A stretch of DNA of 64,000 bases, taken from NCBI RefSeq assembly GCF_025465255.1, contig NZ_JAODNI010000004.1, positions 16,183 through 80,182 on the forward strand, written 5' to 3'. The notes beneath the pieces are model-generated. The model was not told where the DNA came from. It saw only the letters and a program-made list of their open reading frames with translations, and ran no database searches. Shown piece after piece: positions 56,859-64,000 of this stretch (position 1 is the stretch's first letter; each line of letters opens with the position of its first letter). The translations under genes were made by a program, and so were the position numbers. This DNA comes from Pseudonocardia sp. (GTDB lineage: Bacteria > Actinomycetota > Actinomycetes > Mycobacteriales > Pseudonocardiaceae).

Positions 56859-57842
56859 TCACATCCCGAGCAGGTCCAGGATCTCCTGCGCCGCCAGCGT
56901 GGGCGTCAGCTCCCCCGCACGCAAGTCCTTCGTCAGCTCCGGGAGCCTGCCCTTGATGCCCGCGTCCGACGTCAGCCGGTCCATCAGCTGGTCCCGGACC
57001 ATCGCCCACATCCACTCGACCTGCTGGTCCGCGCGCCGGGTCGCCAGCTCCCCCGCCTCGTCCAGCGCGGCGCGGTGGGCCAGGACCTTCTCCCAGACCT
57101 CGTCGAGCCCCGTCCCGGTCTGCGCGCTGCAGGCCAGCACCGGCGCCCGCCACACGTCCGTCAGCGGCGTCATCATCCGCAGTGCCCCGGCGAGGTCCCG
57201 GGCGGCGGCCTTCGCGTCCTTCTCGTGCGGGCCGTCCGCCTTGTTCACCGCGACGACGTCCGCGAGCTCGAGGATGCCCTTCTTGATCCCCTGCAGCTGG
57301 TCCCCGGTGCGCGCGATGGTCAGGAACAGGAACGTGTCCACCATCCCGGCGACGGTGACCTCGGACTGCCCGACGCCCACCGTCTCGACCAGCACGACGT
57401 CGTAGCCCGCCGCCTCCATCAGGACCATCGTCTCCCGGGTGCGCCGGGCGACCCCGCCCAGCGTCCCGGCGCTCGGCGACGGCCGGATGAACGCGTTGTC
57501 GTCCACGGCGAGCGCCGCCATGCGCGTCTTGTCCCCGAGGATCGACCCCTTGGTCCGGGTCGACGACGGGTCGACGGCCAGGACCGCGACCTTGTGCCCC
57601 GCGCCGGTGAGCCGGGTGCCGAGGGCCTCGATGAACGTCGACTTCCCGACACCCGGGACGCCGCTGATGCCGACGCGGGTGGCCCCACCGGCGTGCGGTT
57701 GCAGCTCCAGAAGGAGCTGCTGGGCCGCCTGCCGGTGGTCCGGCCGGTTCGACTCGACGAGCGTGATCGCCCGCGCGAGCACCGGCCGGGAGCCGTCGAG
57801 GACCCCCTTGGCCAGCGCCGGGACGTCCGGCTGACGTGCCAT
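56859..57842 (-). CDS. meaB: Methylmalonyl-CoA mutase-associated GTPase MeaB
   Basis: 327 residues, a G3E-family GTPase. P-loop GISGVPGVGKST (Lys67), Mg-binding VLAVDPSSTRTKGSILGDKTRM (in part), VETVGVGQSE and the base-recognition VAVNKADG. MeaB loads adenosylcobalamin onto methylmalonyl-CoA mutase and protects it from inactivation. The start overlaps the mutB stop by one base (TGATG), so translation is coupled and the three genes form one operon. Confidence 0.95.
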   Translation of the reverse strand: MARQPDVPALAKGVLDGSRPVLARAITLVESNRPDHRQAAQQLLLELQPHAGGATRVGISGVPGVGKSTFIEALGTRLTGAGHKVAVLAVDPSSTRTKGSILGDKTRMAALAVDDNAFIRPSPSAGTLGGVARRTRETMVLMEAAGYDVVLVETVGVGQSEVTVAGMVDTFLFLTIARTGDQLQGIKKGILELADVVAVNKADGPHEKDAKAAARDLAGALRMMTPLTDVWRAPVLACSAQTGTGLDEVWEKVLAHRAALDEAGELATRRADQQVEWMWAMVRDQLMDRLTSDAGIKGRLPELTKDLRAGELTPTLAAQEILDLLGM

Positions 57843-60037
57843 CAGTCGTGGGACTCCACGTGCAGGGCCGCGGTGAGCTTCCCGAGCAGGTCCACCGCCG
57901 CCTCGGCGATGACCGTGCCGGGCGGGAACACCGCCGCCGCGCCCATCTCCAGCAGCTCGGGCACGTCCGCGGGCGGGATGACGCCGCCGACGACGACCAT
58001 GATGTCCCCGCGGTCGAGCTTGGCCAGCTCCTCGCGCAGCTCCGGCACCAGCGTCAGGTGCCCGGCCGCGAGCGAGCTCGCCCCGACCACGTGCACATCC
58101 GCCTCGACGGCCTGCCGCGCCACCTCGGCCGGGGTCTGGAACAGCGGGCCCACGTCCACGTCGAAGCCGAGGTCCGCGAACGCCGTCGCGATGACCTTCT
58201 GGCCGCGGTCGTGGCCGTCCTGGCCCATCTTCGCGACGAGGATCCGCGGCTGACGGCCCTCCTCCTCGGCGAATTCGGCGACGAGCTCACGGGCACGGGC
58301 GATGGCCGGGTTGCTGCCGGCCTCCTCTGAGTACACGCCGGAGATGATCCTGATCTGGCCGGAATGCCGCCCGAACACCTTCTCCAGCGCGTCCGAGATC
58401 TCGCCCACGGTGGCCATCGCCCGGGCGGCGTCGACGGCCAGGCCCAGTACGTTCTGGTCGAAGTCCCGCCTGCCGCCCTCGGCGATCGCCGCGGCGGCGT
58501 TGGTGAGCTTCTCCAGCGCCGGGTCCACCTTGCGGGAGTCCCGCTCCCGGCGCAGCCGCTCCAGCTTCTCGATCTGCTCGCGGCGCACGTTCTTGTTGTC
58601 GACCTTGAGCACCTCGATCTGCTCGTCCTGGTCGACCACGTACTTGTTCACGCCGATCACCGGCTGGCGACCGGAGTCGATCCGCGCCTGGGTGCGGGCC
58701 GCGGCCTCCTCGACGCGCAGCTTCGGGATGCCCGCGTCGATCGCCTCGGCCATCCCGCCGGCCTTCTCGACCTCGGTGATGTGCGCCCACGCCCGCTTCG
58801 CGAGGTCGTAGGTGAGCCGCTCGACGTAGTAGCTGCCGCCCCACGGGTCGATGACCTTGGTGGTGCCGGACTCCTGCTGCAGCAGCAGCTGGGTGTTGCG
58901 GGCGATCCGCGCGGAGAAGTCCGTGGGCAGCGCGAGGGCCTCGTCCAGGGCGTTGGTGTGCAGGGACTGCGTGTGCCCCTGGGTCGCGGCCATCGCCTCG
59001 ATGCAGGTGCGGACGACGTTGTTGTAGACGTCCTGCGCCGTGAGCGACCAGCCGGACGTCTGCGAGTGCGTCCGCAGGGAGAGCGACTTCGGGTTCTTCG
59101 GCTCGAACTGGTTCACCAGCTTCGACCAGAGCAGGCGCGCGGCCCGCAGCTTCGCGACCTCCATGAAGAAGTTCATGCCGATCGCCCAGAAGAAGCTCAA
59201 CCGCGGGGCGAAGCTGTCGACGTCCATGCCCGCGTCGATGCCCGCCCGCAGGTACTCGACCCCGTCCGCGAGGGTGTAGGCGAGCTCGAGGTCGTTCGTC
59301 GCCCCGGCCTCCTGGATGTGGTACCCGGAGATCGAGATCGAGTTGAACTTGGGCATCTTCCGGCTGGTGTAGCCGAAGATGTCCGAGATCAGCTGCATCG
59401 ACGGCTGGGGCGGGTAGATGTAGGTGTTGCGGACCATGAACTCCTTGAGGATGTCGTTCTGGATCGTCCCCGTGAGCTGCTCCGGCTTCACCCCCTGCTC
59501 CTCCGCCGCGACGAGGTAGAGCGCGAGCACGGGCAGGACCGCGCCGTTCATGGTCATCGACACGGACATCTTGTCCAGCGGGATGCCGTCGAACAGCTGG
59601 CGCATGTCGAAGATCGAGTCGATCGCGACCCCCGCCATGCCGACGTCCCCCGCGACGCGCGGGTGGTCCGAGTCGTAGCCGCGGTGGGTGGCGAGGTCGA
59701 AGGCGATCGACAGGCCCTTCTGCCCGGCCGCGAGGTTGCGCCGGTAGAAGGCGTTCGACTCCGTCGCGGTGGAGAACCCGGCGTACTGCCGGACCGTCCA
59801 CGGCTGGCTGGTGTACATGGTCGGGTACGGCCCGCGCAGGTACGGCGTGATGCCCGGGTAGGTGCGCAGGAAGTCCACACCCTCGAGGTCCGACGCCGTG
59901 TAGAGCGGCTTGACCCCGAAGCCCTCGGGCGCCTCCCACGCCTCGGGACGCTCCGCGCCGCCGAGGGCGGCGGACCAGTCCGTGCCGGGCGTGGTGTCGC
60001 CGAGCAGCGGGACTCCGGTGAAGTCGGGAATGCTCAC
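57842..60037 (-). CDS. mutB: Methylmalonyl-CoA mutase, large (catalytic) subunit
   Basis: 731 residues. It isomerises (R)-methylmalonyl-CoA to succinyl-CoA with adenosylcobalamin, linking propionate, odd-chain and branched-chain catabolism (and polyketide precursors) to the TCA cycle. The substrate TIM barrel (about 40-420) has [35 protein letters not shown] (in parts) and [19 protein letters not shown]. The C-terminal cobalamin domain (about 590-725) has the histidine-on motif DGHDRG in [15 protein letters not shown]. It overlaps mutA by four bases. Confidence 0.96.
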   Translation of the reverse strand: MSIPDFTGVPLLGDTTPGTDWSAALGGAERPEAWEAPEGFGVKPLYTASDLEGVDFLRTYPGITPYLRGPYPTMYTSQPWTVRQYAGFSTATESNAFYRRNLAAGQKGLSIAFDLATHRGYDSDHPRVAGDVGMAGVAIDSIFDMRQLFDGIPLDKMSVSMTMNGAVLPVLALYLVAAEEQGVKPEQLTGTIQNDILKEFMVRNTYIYPPQPSMQLISDIFGYTSRKMPKFNSISISGYHIQEAGATNDLELAYTLADGVEYLRAGIDAGMDVDSFAPRLSFFWAIGMNFFMEVAKLRAARLLWSKLVNQFEPKNPKSLSLRTHSQTSGWSLTAQDVYNNVVRTCIEAMAATQGHTQSLHTNALDEALALPTDFSARIARNTQLLLQQESGTTKVIDPWGGSYYVERLTYDLAKRAWAHITEVEKAGGMAEAIDAGIPKLRVEEAAARTQARIDSGRQPVIGVNKYVVDQDEQIEVLKVDNKNVRREQIEKLERLRRERDSRKVDPALEKLTNAAAAIAEGGRRDFDQNVLGLAVDAARAMATVGEISDALEKVFGRHSGQIRIISGVYSEEAGSNPAIARARELVAEFAEEEGRQPRILVAKMGQDGHDRGQKVIATAFADLGFDVDVGPLFQTPAEVARQAVEADVHVVGASSLAAGHLTLVPELREELAKLDRGDIMVVVGGVIPPADVPELLEMGAAAVFPPGTVIAEAAVDLLGKLTAALHVESHD

Positions 60038-61947
60038 TTCTCTCCCTCCAGGGCGCCGTACACGTCACCGATCACGGCCAGCGCGTCGCAGCCGGCGAAG
60101 AGGTAGCCGTCGACGCCGGGGACCGGCTCCTTCGGCCGGCCCGCGAGCAGCACGTACGCCGCCCCCGCCTCACGCAGGGCGGCCGCCGTGGTCTCCGCCC
60201 GCTCGTCGTAGAGCTTGTCGGTCGAACAGATCACCGCGACCGGCGTGCCGACCCCCTCGAACGCCTTCGCGACGTCCTCGGCGCACTCGGTGGGCCCGGC
60301 CTCCGGCCCCGCGATCCCCCCGGCCTGCAGCAGGTTGCGGGCGAACGCGGCTCGCGCGGTGTACGCCGCGAGCGGGCCCAGCGTGGCCAGGAACGCCTGC
60401 GGGCGCTCGCCCTTCTCGGCCAGCAGCGCGTCCGAGCGGTCCCGGTAGGCCTCGTACGCCTCGGCCGGGCGGTAGAGCGGCAGCCCACCCCGCTCGACGG
60501 GCGCCGGGAGCGGCGTGCGCTCGACCGGCTTCTCGTCCAGGTTCGGGAACTCGCTGACGCCTGTCAACGGCGTCTTCCGCGTCGCGACGCCCTTCTCCCG
60601 GATCGCCCGGACCTCGGCCACCTTCTCGGCCACCAGGCCCGAGTCCAGCGCGGCGACCGCGCCGCCCGCGCCCTCGATCTCCTGAAAGAACGCCCACGCG
60701 GCCTGCGCGAGGTCGTCCGTGAGGTGCTCGACGTACCAGGAGCCGCCCGCGGGGTCGATGACCCGGGCGAGGTGGGACTCCTCGATCAGCAGCGTCTGGG
60801 TGTTGCGGGCGACGCGGCGGGAGAACGGCTCGGACTGGCCGAGGGCCGAGTCGAACGGCGGGACCGTGACGGCGTCCGCGCCGCCGACGCCCGCGGCGAA
60901 CCCCGAGACCGTGCCGCGCAACATGTTCACCCACGGGTCCCGGCGGGTGAACATCGTGGGCGAGACGACGGCGTGCTGGGCCTGGCCCGGCCCGTCCGCC
61001 CCGGAGGCCTCCAGGACCCGGCTCCAGAGCCGGCGGGCGGCGCGGAGCTTGGCGATGGTCGGGAACTGCTCGCCGGTGGCGGCGTAGCGGAACTCCAGCA
61101 GCCGGGCGGCGGTCGGGACGTCCAGGTCCGCGGTGAGGGCCCGGAGGTACTCGACGCCCGCGGCCAGGGAGAAGCCGAGCTCCTGGGCGTCCGACCCGCC
61201 GGCCTCGTGCACGGGTGTCGCGTCCACGACGACGGCCTTGACGTGCGGGAACTCGTTCGCGACCCGGGTGGCCAGCGGCACCACCGACTCGACGGCCGGA
61301 CCGGACCCGGTGCGGGCGCGCAGGCCGACGGGGTCCAGCCCGAGCGTGCCGAGGAGCGCGTCCCCGGCGACGCCCTTGTCCGCGGCGAGGGCCAGGAACG
61401 CCTCGGCCGCGGCCTCGGCCTCCGGGCCGGCGTCCAGCACGACGGGCGCGAGGTCCAGCAGCACCTCGTCCAGGATCGCGGCCAGCGACGAGACGGGCGC
61501 GCCGTTGGGGCCGAGGCCGAGCCAGATCGAGCTGACCCCGCACTCCAGGTCCGCCATGACCGCGAGCTTCGCGGCCTCGGGGTCGGCGAGGGCGTGCTGC
61601 TGGCGGACGTCCCAGCCGCCGGGGACGTGCCCGGTGGCGAGGTCCCCGCGGACGTAGGGGGCGCTGCCCGGCACCCCCGTCGCGGGCAGGCCCTCGACGT
61701 CCTCCGCGGCGTAGAGCGGCTGCACCCGGATGCCGTCCGGCGTGGTCCAGGCCAGCTTCTCGACACCCGCGCCGAGCGGCGCGTCGTCGGTGATCCGGCG
61801 GGCCTTGCGCAGGACGCCGTCGACGGCGGCCGTCCACTCGTCCCGGCTCGGGGTGTCGAACTCGCCGGCGAGCACGAGCTCGTCCGGGACGAGCTCGTCC
61901 GGCACGCCACCCTCGGGCACCGGCGGGTCCTCGTGGGTCGTACTCAT
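60034..61947 (-). CDS. mutA: Methylmalonyl-CoA mutase, small subunit
   Basis: 637 residues from the ATG at 61947, which has GAGGAG correctly spaced; the GTG at 61953 is too close to that site. It follows the mutase fold: [39 protein letters not shown] (in part), [17 protein letters not shown] and [14 protein letters not shown]. The cobalamin-binding DxHxxG motif is absent, as expected for the non-catalytic subunit of the heterodimer. It is the first gene of the mutA-mutB-meaB operon. Confidence 0.94.
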   Translation of the reverse strand: MSTTHEDPPVPEGGVPDELVPDELVLAGEFDTPSRDEWTAAVDGVLRKARRITDDAPLGAGVEKLAWTTPDGIRVQPLYAAEDVEGLPATGVPGSAPYVRGDLATGHVPGGWDVRQQHALADPEAAKLAVMADLECGVSSIWLGLGPNGAPVSSLAAILDEVLLDLAPVVLDAGPEAEAAAEAFLALAADKGVAGDALLGTLGLDPVGLRARTGSGPAVESVVPLATRVANEFPHVKAVVVDATPVHEAGGSDAQELGFSLAAGVEYLRALTADLDVPTAARLLEFRYAATGEQFPTIAKLRAARRLWSRVLEASGADGPGQAQHAVVSPTMFTRRDPWVNMLRGTVSGFAAGVGGADAVTVPPFDSALGQSEPFSRRVARNTQTLLIEESHLARVIDPAGGSWYVEHLTDDLAQAAWAFFQEIEGAGGAVAALDSGLVAEKVAEVRAIREKGVATRKTPLTGVSEFPNLDEKPVERTPLPAPVERGGLPLYRPAEAYEAYRDRSDALLAEKGERPQAFLATLGPLAAYTARAAFARNLLQAGGIAGPEAGPTECAEDVAKAFEGVGTPVAVICSTDKLYDERAETTAAALREAGAAYVLLAGRPKEPVPGVDGYLFAGCDALAVIGDVYGALEGEK

Positions 61948-62085
61948 CGCCACTCCTCTTCGGCCGCGGTGGCGAGCACGAACCGTTGTGCGCGCCGTTA
62001 CCCGGGGTTGCGGGGAGTCTAGGTGAGCACCCCGGCAACGGGCAGCGCTGACATCGTGGCCTGGACCACGCCCGCGACCGGGTGA

Positions 62086-62586
62086 TCAGGCCAGACGGAT
62101 GGACTCCCCGTCGACGGTGATCGCCTTCTCCGGCAGCGGCTTCTTCGCCGGGCCCGCGGTCGGGGCGCCGTCGGTGATCGAGAACCTGCTGCCGTGACAC
62201 GGACAGTTGATGGTGCCCCCGGTCACCGCGTTGACCGCGCAGCCCTGGTGCGTGCAGGTGGTCGAGAAGGCCTTGAACTCCCCCGCCGCGGGCTGGGTGA
62301 CGACGACGCCCTTGTCGGCGAAGATGGCGCCGGCGCCGACGCCGATGTCCGAGGTCGAGGCGAGGACCGCGCCGCCGCTCGCCTGCGGCGCAGCACCCGT
62401 CGCCCCGGCGGCGGCCGGGGTGGTGGTGGCCGGGGTGGTGGTGGCCGGGGTGGTGGCCGGCGCCGCGGCGGGCGCCCCGCCCGAGTCGTAGGTCGCGCAA
62501 CCGGCGACGGCGAGGCAGCCGGCCGCGCAGGCCGCCCCGGTCCCGGCGAGCACGGCCCGGCGGGAGACAGTGGTGTTCGGGGTCAC
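62086..62586 (-). CDS. Rieske [2Fe-2S] lipoprotein with Tat-type signal
   Basis: 166 residues from the GTG at 62586 (AGGAGG upstream). The signal [23 protein letters not shown] combines a Tat-like Arg pair with a lipobox ending LAVAGC. A Thr/Pro/Ala linker with TTPA repeats (DNA: 15-base unit repeated at 62413-62454) leads to the Rieske domain, with ligands CTHQGC and CPCHGS. It is an extracytoplasmic electron carrier. It stands downstream of the DUF6529 membrane gene with 20 bases between, and the pair probably work together. Confidence 0.92.
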   Translation of the reverse strand: MTPNTTVSRRAVLAGTGAACAAGCLAVAGCATYDSGGAPAAAPATTPATTTPATTTPAAAGATGAAPQASGGAVLASTSDIGVGAGAIFADKGVVVTQPAAGEFKAFSTTCTHQGCAVNAVTGGTINCPCHGSRFSITDGAPTAGPAKKPLPEKAITVDGESIRLA

Positions 62587-62606
62587 GAATGATCCTCCTA
62601 CAGCGG

Positions 62607-63593
62607 TCAGAACGTGAGGCCGTGGGTGCTGAGGAACCACACCGACGACGTCAGGAACAGGGCGGTGAGCGCGGTGAAGACCAGGCCGCCGAAGACCGGC
62701 ATCACCCAGCGCGGGGCGTCCCGGCGGCCGAGCAGCAGCATCTTCGCGACGAACGCGCCGTAGAAGAAGCAGCCGAGCAGCGAGTGGGCGAGCACCCGGA
62801 CGCTCGCGTCGGAGTAGCCGAGCGCGTAGAGGCAGTGCACGGCGACCGGGATGGTCAGCAGCACCGCGATCCGGCCGGACCAGCGGTGCGCGGCGGCGGT
62901 CCGCGGGCCGGCGGCGCCGCCGAACCGGCCGTACATCCGCATCGCCGAGTACAGCTGGACCAGGGCGAACACGAACGCGGCGGCGGTCAGCCAGGTCTTC
63001 GCGGCGAGGCCGCTGGAGAAGCCCGCGAGGTTGATCGCGGTGCCGGTGCCCTCGTGCAGCCGGGCGTAGACGCCGATGGCGACCGACACGAGGATCCCGA
63101 CGCCGACGGGGACGACCAGCGCGGCGAGCCGGGGAGCGGGGCGGCCATCGTGCTGCTCGAGGCCGGGCTCGTCGTACACGCGCTCGTCGTACACGCGCTC
63201 GTCGTAGCCGGGCTCGTCGAGGGCCGGGGACTCGTAGGCGCGGGCGTCCGCGTGGGGGTGGCCGTCAAGGTCGTTCGTGAAGAGTGTGTCGCCGTAGGAG
63301 TCGTCCCGATAAGGGCCCGCGTACGGGTCGTCGTCTTGTCCGTAGGGGTCGCGGGACGGGTTGCCGTACGGCTCGGGATTGCGGTCGACGGCCGGGAACG
63401 GCCCGGTCACCACGTCGTGCGGCCCGGGGACGGGGCGCATCGCGTCGGTGGCCGGCTCGAGGTCGTCGTGCTCGTGCCCGCGGACCGCGGGGATGCCCCA
63501 GGGGTCCGTGGGCGGGTCTTCGCGGTAGGCGGCCTGGGGGTCGGGCTCCGCGCCTCCGTGGAGGCCGGGACCGGACGGCCGGGTGTCACGCAC
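62607..63593 (-). CDS. DUF6529 membrane protein
   Basis: 328 residues from the GTG at 63593. The first 150 are acidic and disordered, rich in Asp/Tyr/Pro/Gly with [15 protein letters not shown] repeats (15-base DNA repeat at about 63173-63210). Four or five membrane helices follow (about 155-328), with [25 protein letters not shown] (in part), [24 protein letters not shown] (in part), [20 protein letters not shown] and [13 protein letters not shown]. The conserved His residues within helices could bind haem. Commonly paired with Rieske lipoproteins in actinobacteria; electron transfer is inferred. Confidence 0.78.
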   Translation of the reverse strand: MRDTRPSGPGLHGGAEPDPQAAYREDPPTDPWGIPAVRGHEHDDLEPATDAMRPVPGPHDVVTGPFPAVDRNPEPYGNPSRDPYGQDDDPYAGPYRDDSYGDTLFTNDLDGHPHADARAYESPALDEPGYDERVYDERVYDEPGLEQHDGRPAPRLAALVVPVGVGILVSVAIGVYARLHEGTGTAINLAGFSSGLAAKTWLTAAAFVFALVQLYSAMRMYGRFGGAAGPRTAAAHRWSGRIAVLLTIPVAVHCLYALGYSDASVRVLAHSLLGCFFYGAFVAKMLLLGRRDAPRWVMPVFGGLVFTALTALFLTSSVWFLSTHGLTF

Positions 63594-63626
63594 GTGGGGG
63601 TACCTCCGGGGGGTCGTGGTGGCCGA

Positions 63627-64000
63627 TCAGGCGTTCGACAGCTCGCGCAGGGCTGCGCGGTCCGTGGTGTCCGCAGGCTGCCGCTTCGCGGCCTGTGCGG
63701 CGAACGGCCAGCTCTTGCCGCCGACGGACACGTTCCCGAGGACGGAGTCCTCCGTGGTGCCCGCCGTCATGGACGTGCCGTCCGAACCGGTCAGCGTCAG
63801 CGAGCTGCCCTCCATCGTGCCGGTCAGCCACTCCTCGACGTCCTTGCCGTCGCAGACGTAGGCGAGCACCTGGCCGTCCTTCACCCCGACGGAGAGCGTC
63901 ACCTGGTTGCCGGCCGAGCGGCCGGCGAACGCGGTGTCGGCGACAGCCGGCCGGCCCGGAGCCCGAGTGGCCGGGGCTGCGGCCGCCGGGGCCTGCGCCG
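63627..64000 (-). CDS. Secreted or membrane-anchored protein of unknown function, 5' end outside window
   Basis: About 124 residues are visible and the frame stays open to base 64000; the GTG at 63902 is not needed as a start. A Pro/Ala-rich segment (PATRAPGRPAVADTAFAG) precedes a compact domain. That domain contains LSVGVKDGQVLAYVCDGKDVEEWLTG, SLTLTGSDG and SWPFAAQAAKRQP, each given in part. It has an AYVCDG motif I recall from actinobacterial secreted proteins of unknown role. It is upstream of the DUF6529-Rieske pair on the same strand, 33 bases away. Confidence 0.65.
   Translation of the reverse strand, partial: AQAPAAAAPATRAPGRPAVADTAFAGRSAGNQVTLSVGVKDGQVLAYVCDGKDVEEWLTGTMEGSSLTLTGSDGTSMTAGTTEDSVLGNVSVGGKSWPFAAQAAKRQPADTTDRAALRELSNA

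Overview
The window is a gene-dense, very GC-rich actinobacterial chromosome segment with many GTG starts and almost no intergenic space. Gene content points to the order Pseudonocardiales or Corynebacteriales, most likely a Pseudonocardia-like organism. The evidence is a gcvH-garA-BFN nuclease-MerR block next to gcvP (compare M. tuberculosis Rv1822-Rv1842), an F420-dependent glucose-6-phosphate dehydrogenase, DUF574, DUF742 and MEDS proteins, and an AdoCbl methylmalonyl-CoA mutase with MeaB. The genus is inferred from general knowledge, not from a search. No tRNA, rRNA, CRISPR array, insertion sequence or prophage was seen, so the segment looks like stable chromosome.

Layout. 0-6.2 kb: 3' end of an MFS exporter, a MarR regulator, pantothenate kinase, a decayed winged-helix gene, and a pair of CNNM/HlyC-type membrane proteins behind a structured leader. 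6.2-6.7 kb: non-coding, with a 22-nt tandem repeat array and a nested hairpin. 6.7-14.3 kb: a conserved orphan gene, then the glycine-cleavage and central-carbon block: gcvP under a tandem glycine riboswitch, a YiaA-like membrane protein, a ResR/McdR-like MerR regulator, the BFN nuclease, garA, gcvH and a CDP-alcohol phosphatidyltransferase. 14.4-17.6 kb: OsmC, an internally deleted FAD-linked oxidase and a TPP enzyme in one operon. 17.7-22.1 kb: a signalling island with MEDS-STAS and MEDS-HATPase proteins, a small BTAD regulator, an RsbW-like kinase and DUF4235. 22.1-30 kb: enoyl-CoA hydratase/SDR pair, fgd, a heterodimeric ABC exporter and an acyl-CoA dehydrogenase.

30-44 kb is rich in nucleic-acid enzymes: RecQ, a HelD-like RNA polymerase-associated helicase, a SigB/F-type sigma factor, topoisomerase IB and a DUF3516 Ski2-like helicase. 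It also holds a GH65 enzyme and a glutamine amidotransferase-like hydrolase. Divergent from the DUF3516 helicase lies the most unusual gene in the window (39666-41273, minus): a LigD/LigC-type ATP-dependent DNA ligase module without its catalytic lysine, fused to a LytS-type histidine-kinase core whose ATP-binding motifs are also missing. 44-50 kb: a DUF574 methyltransferase, a PAS-GGDEF-EAL protein, a glycosyltransferase, an acyl-CoA dehydrogenase and an orphan DUF742 protein. 50-56.9 kb: a Pr6Pr membrane protein, an esterase, a molybdopterin oxidoreductase with its FNR partner, an NAD(P)-dependent oxidoreductase, a YdjM-like membrane protein, a BrkB protein and a small orphan protein. 56.9-62 kb: mutA-mutB-meaB. 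62-64 kb: a Rieske lipoprotein, a DUF6529 membrane protein and a truncated secreted protein.

Two themes recur. Several genes have a TANNNT -10 box six or seven bases before the start codon, consistent with leaderless transcripts. Several convergent gene pairs share one hairpin that overlaps or touches both stop codons.
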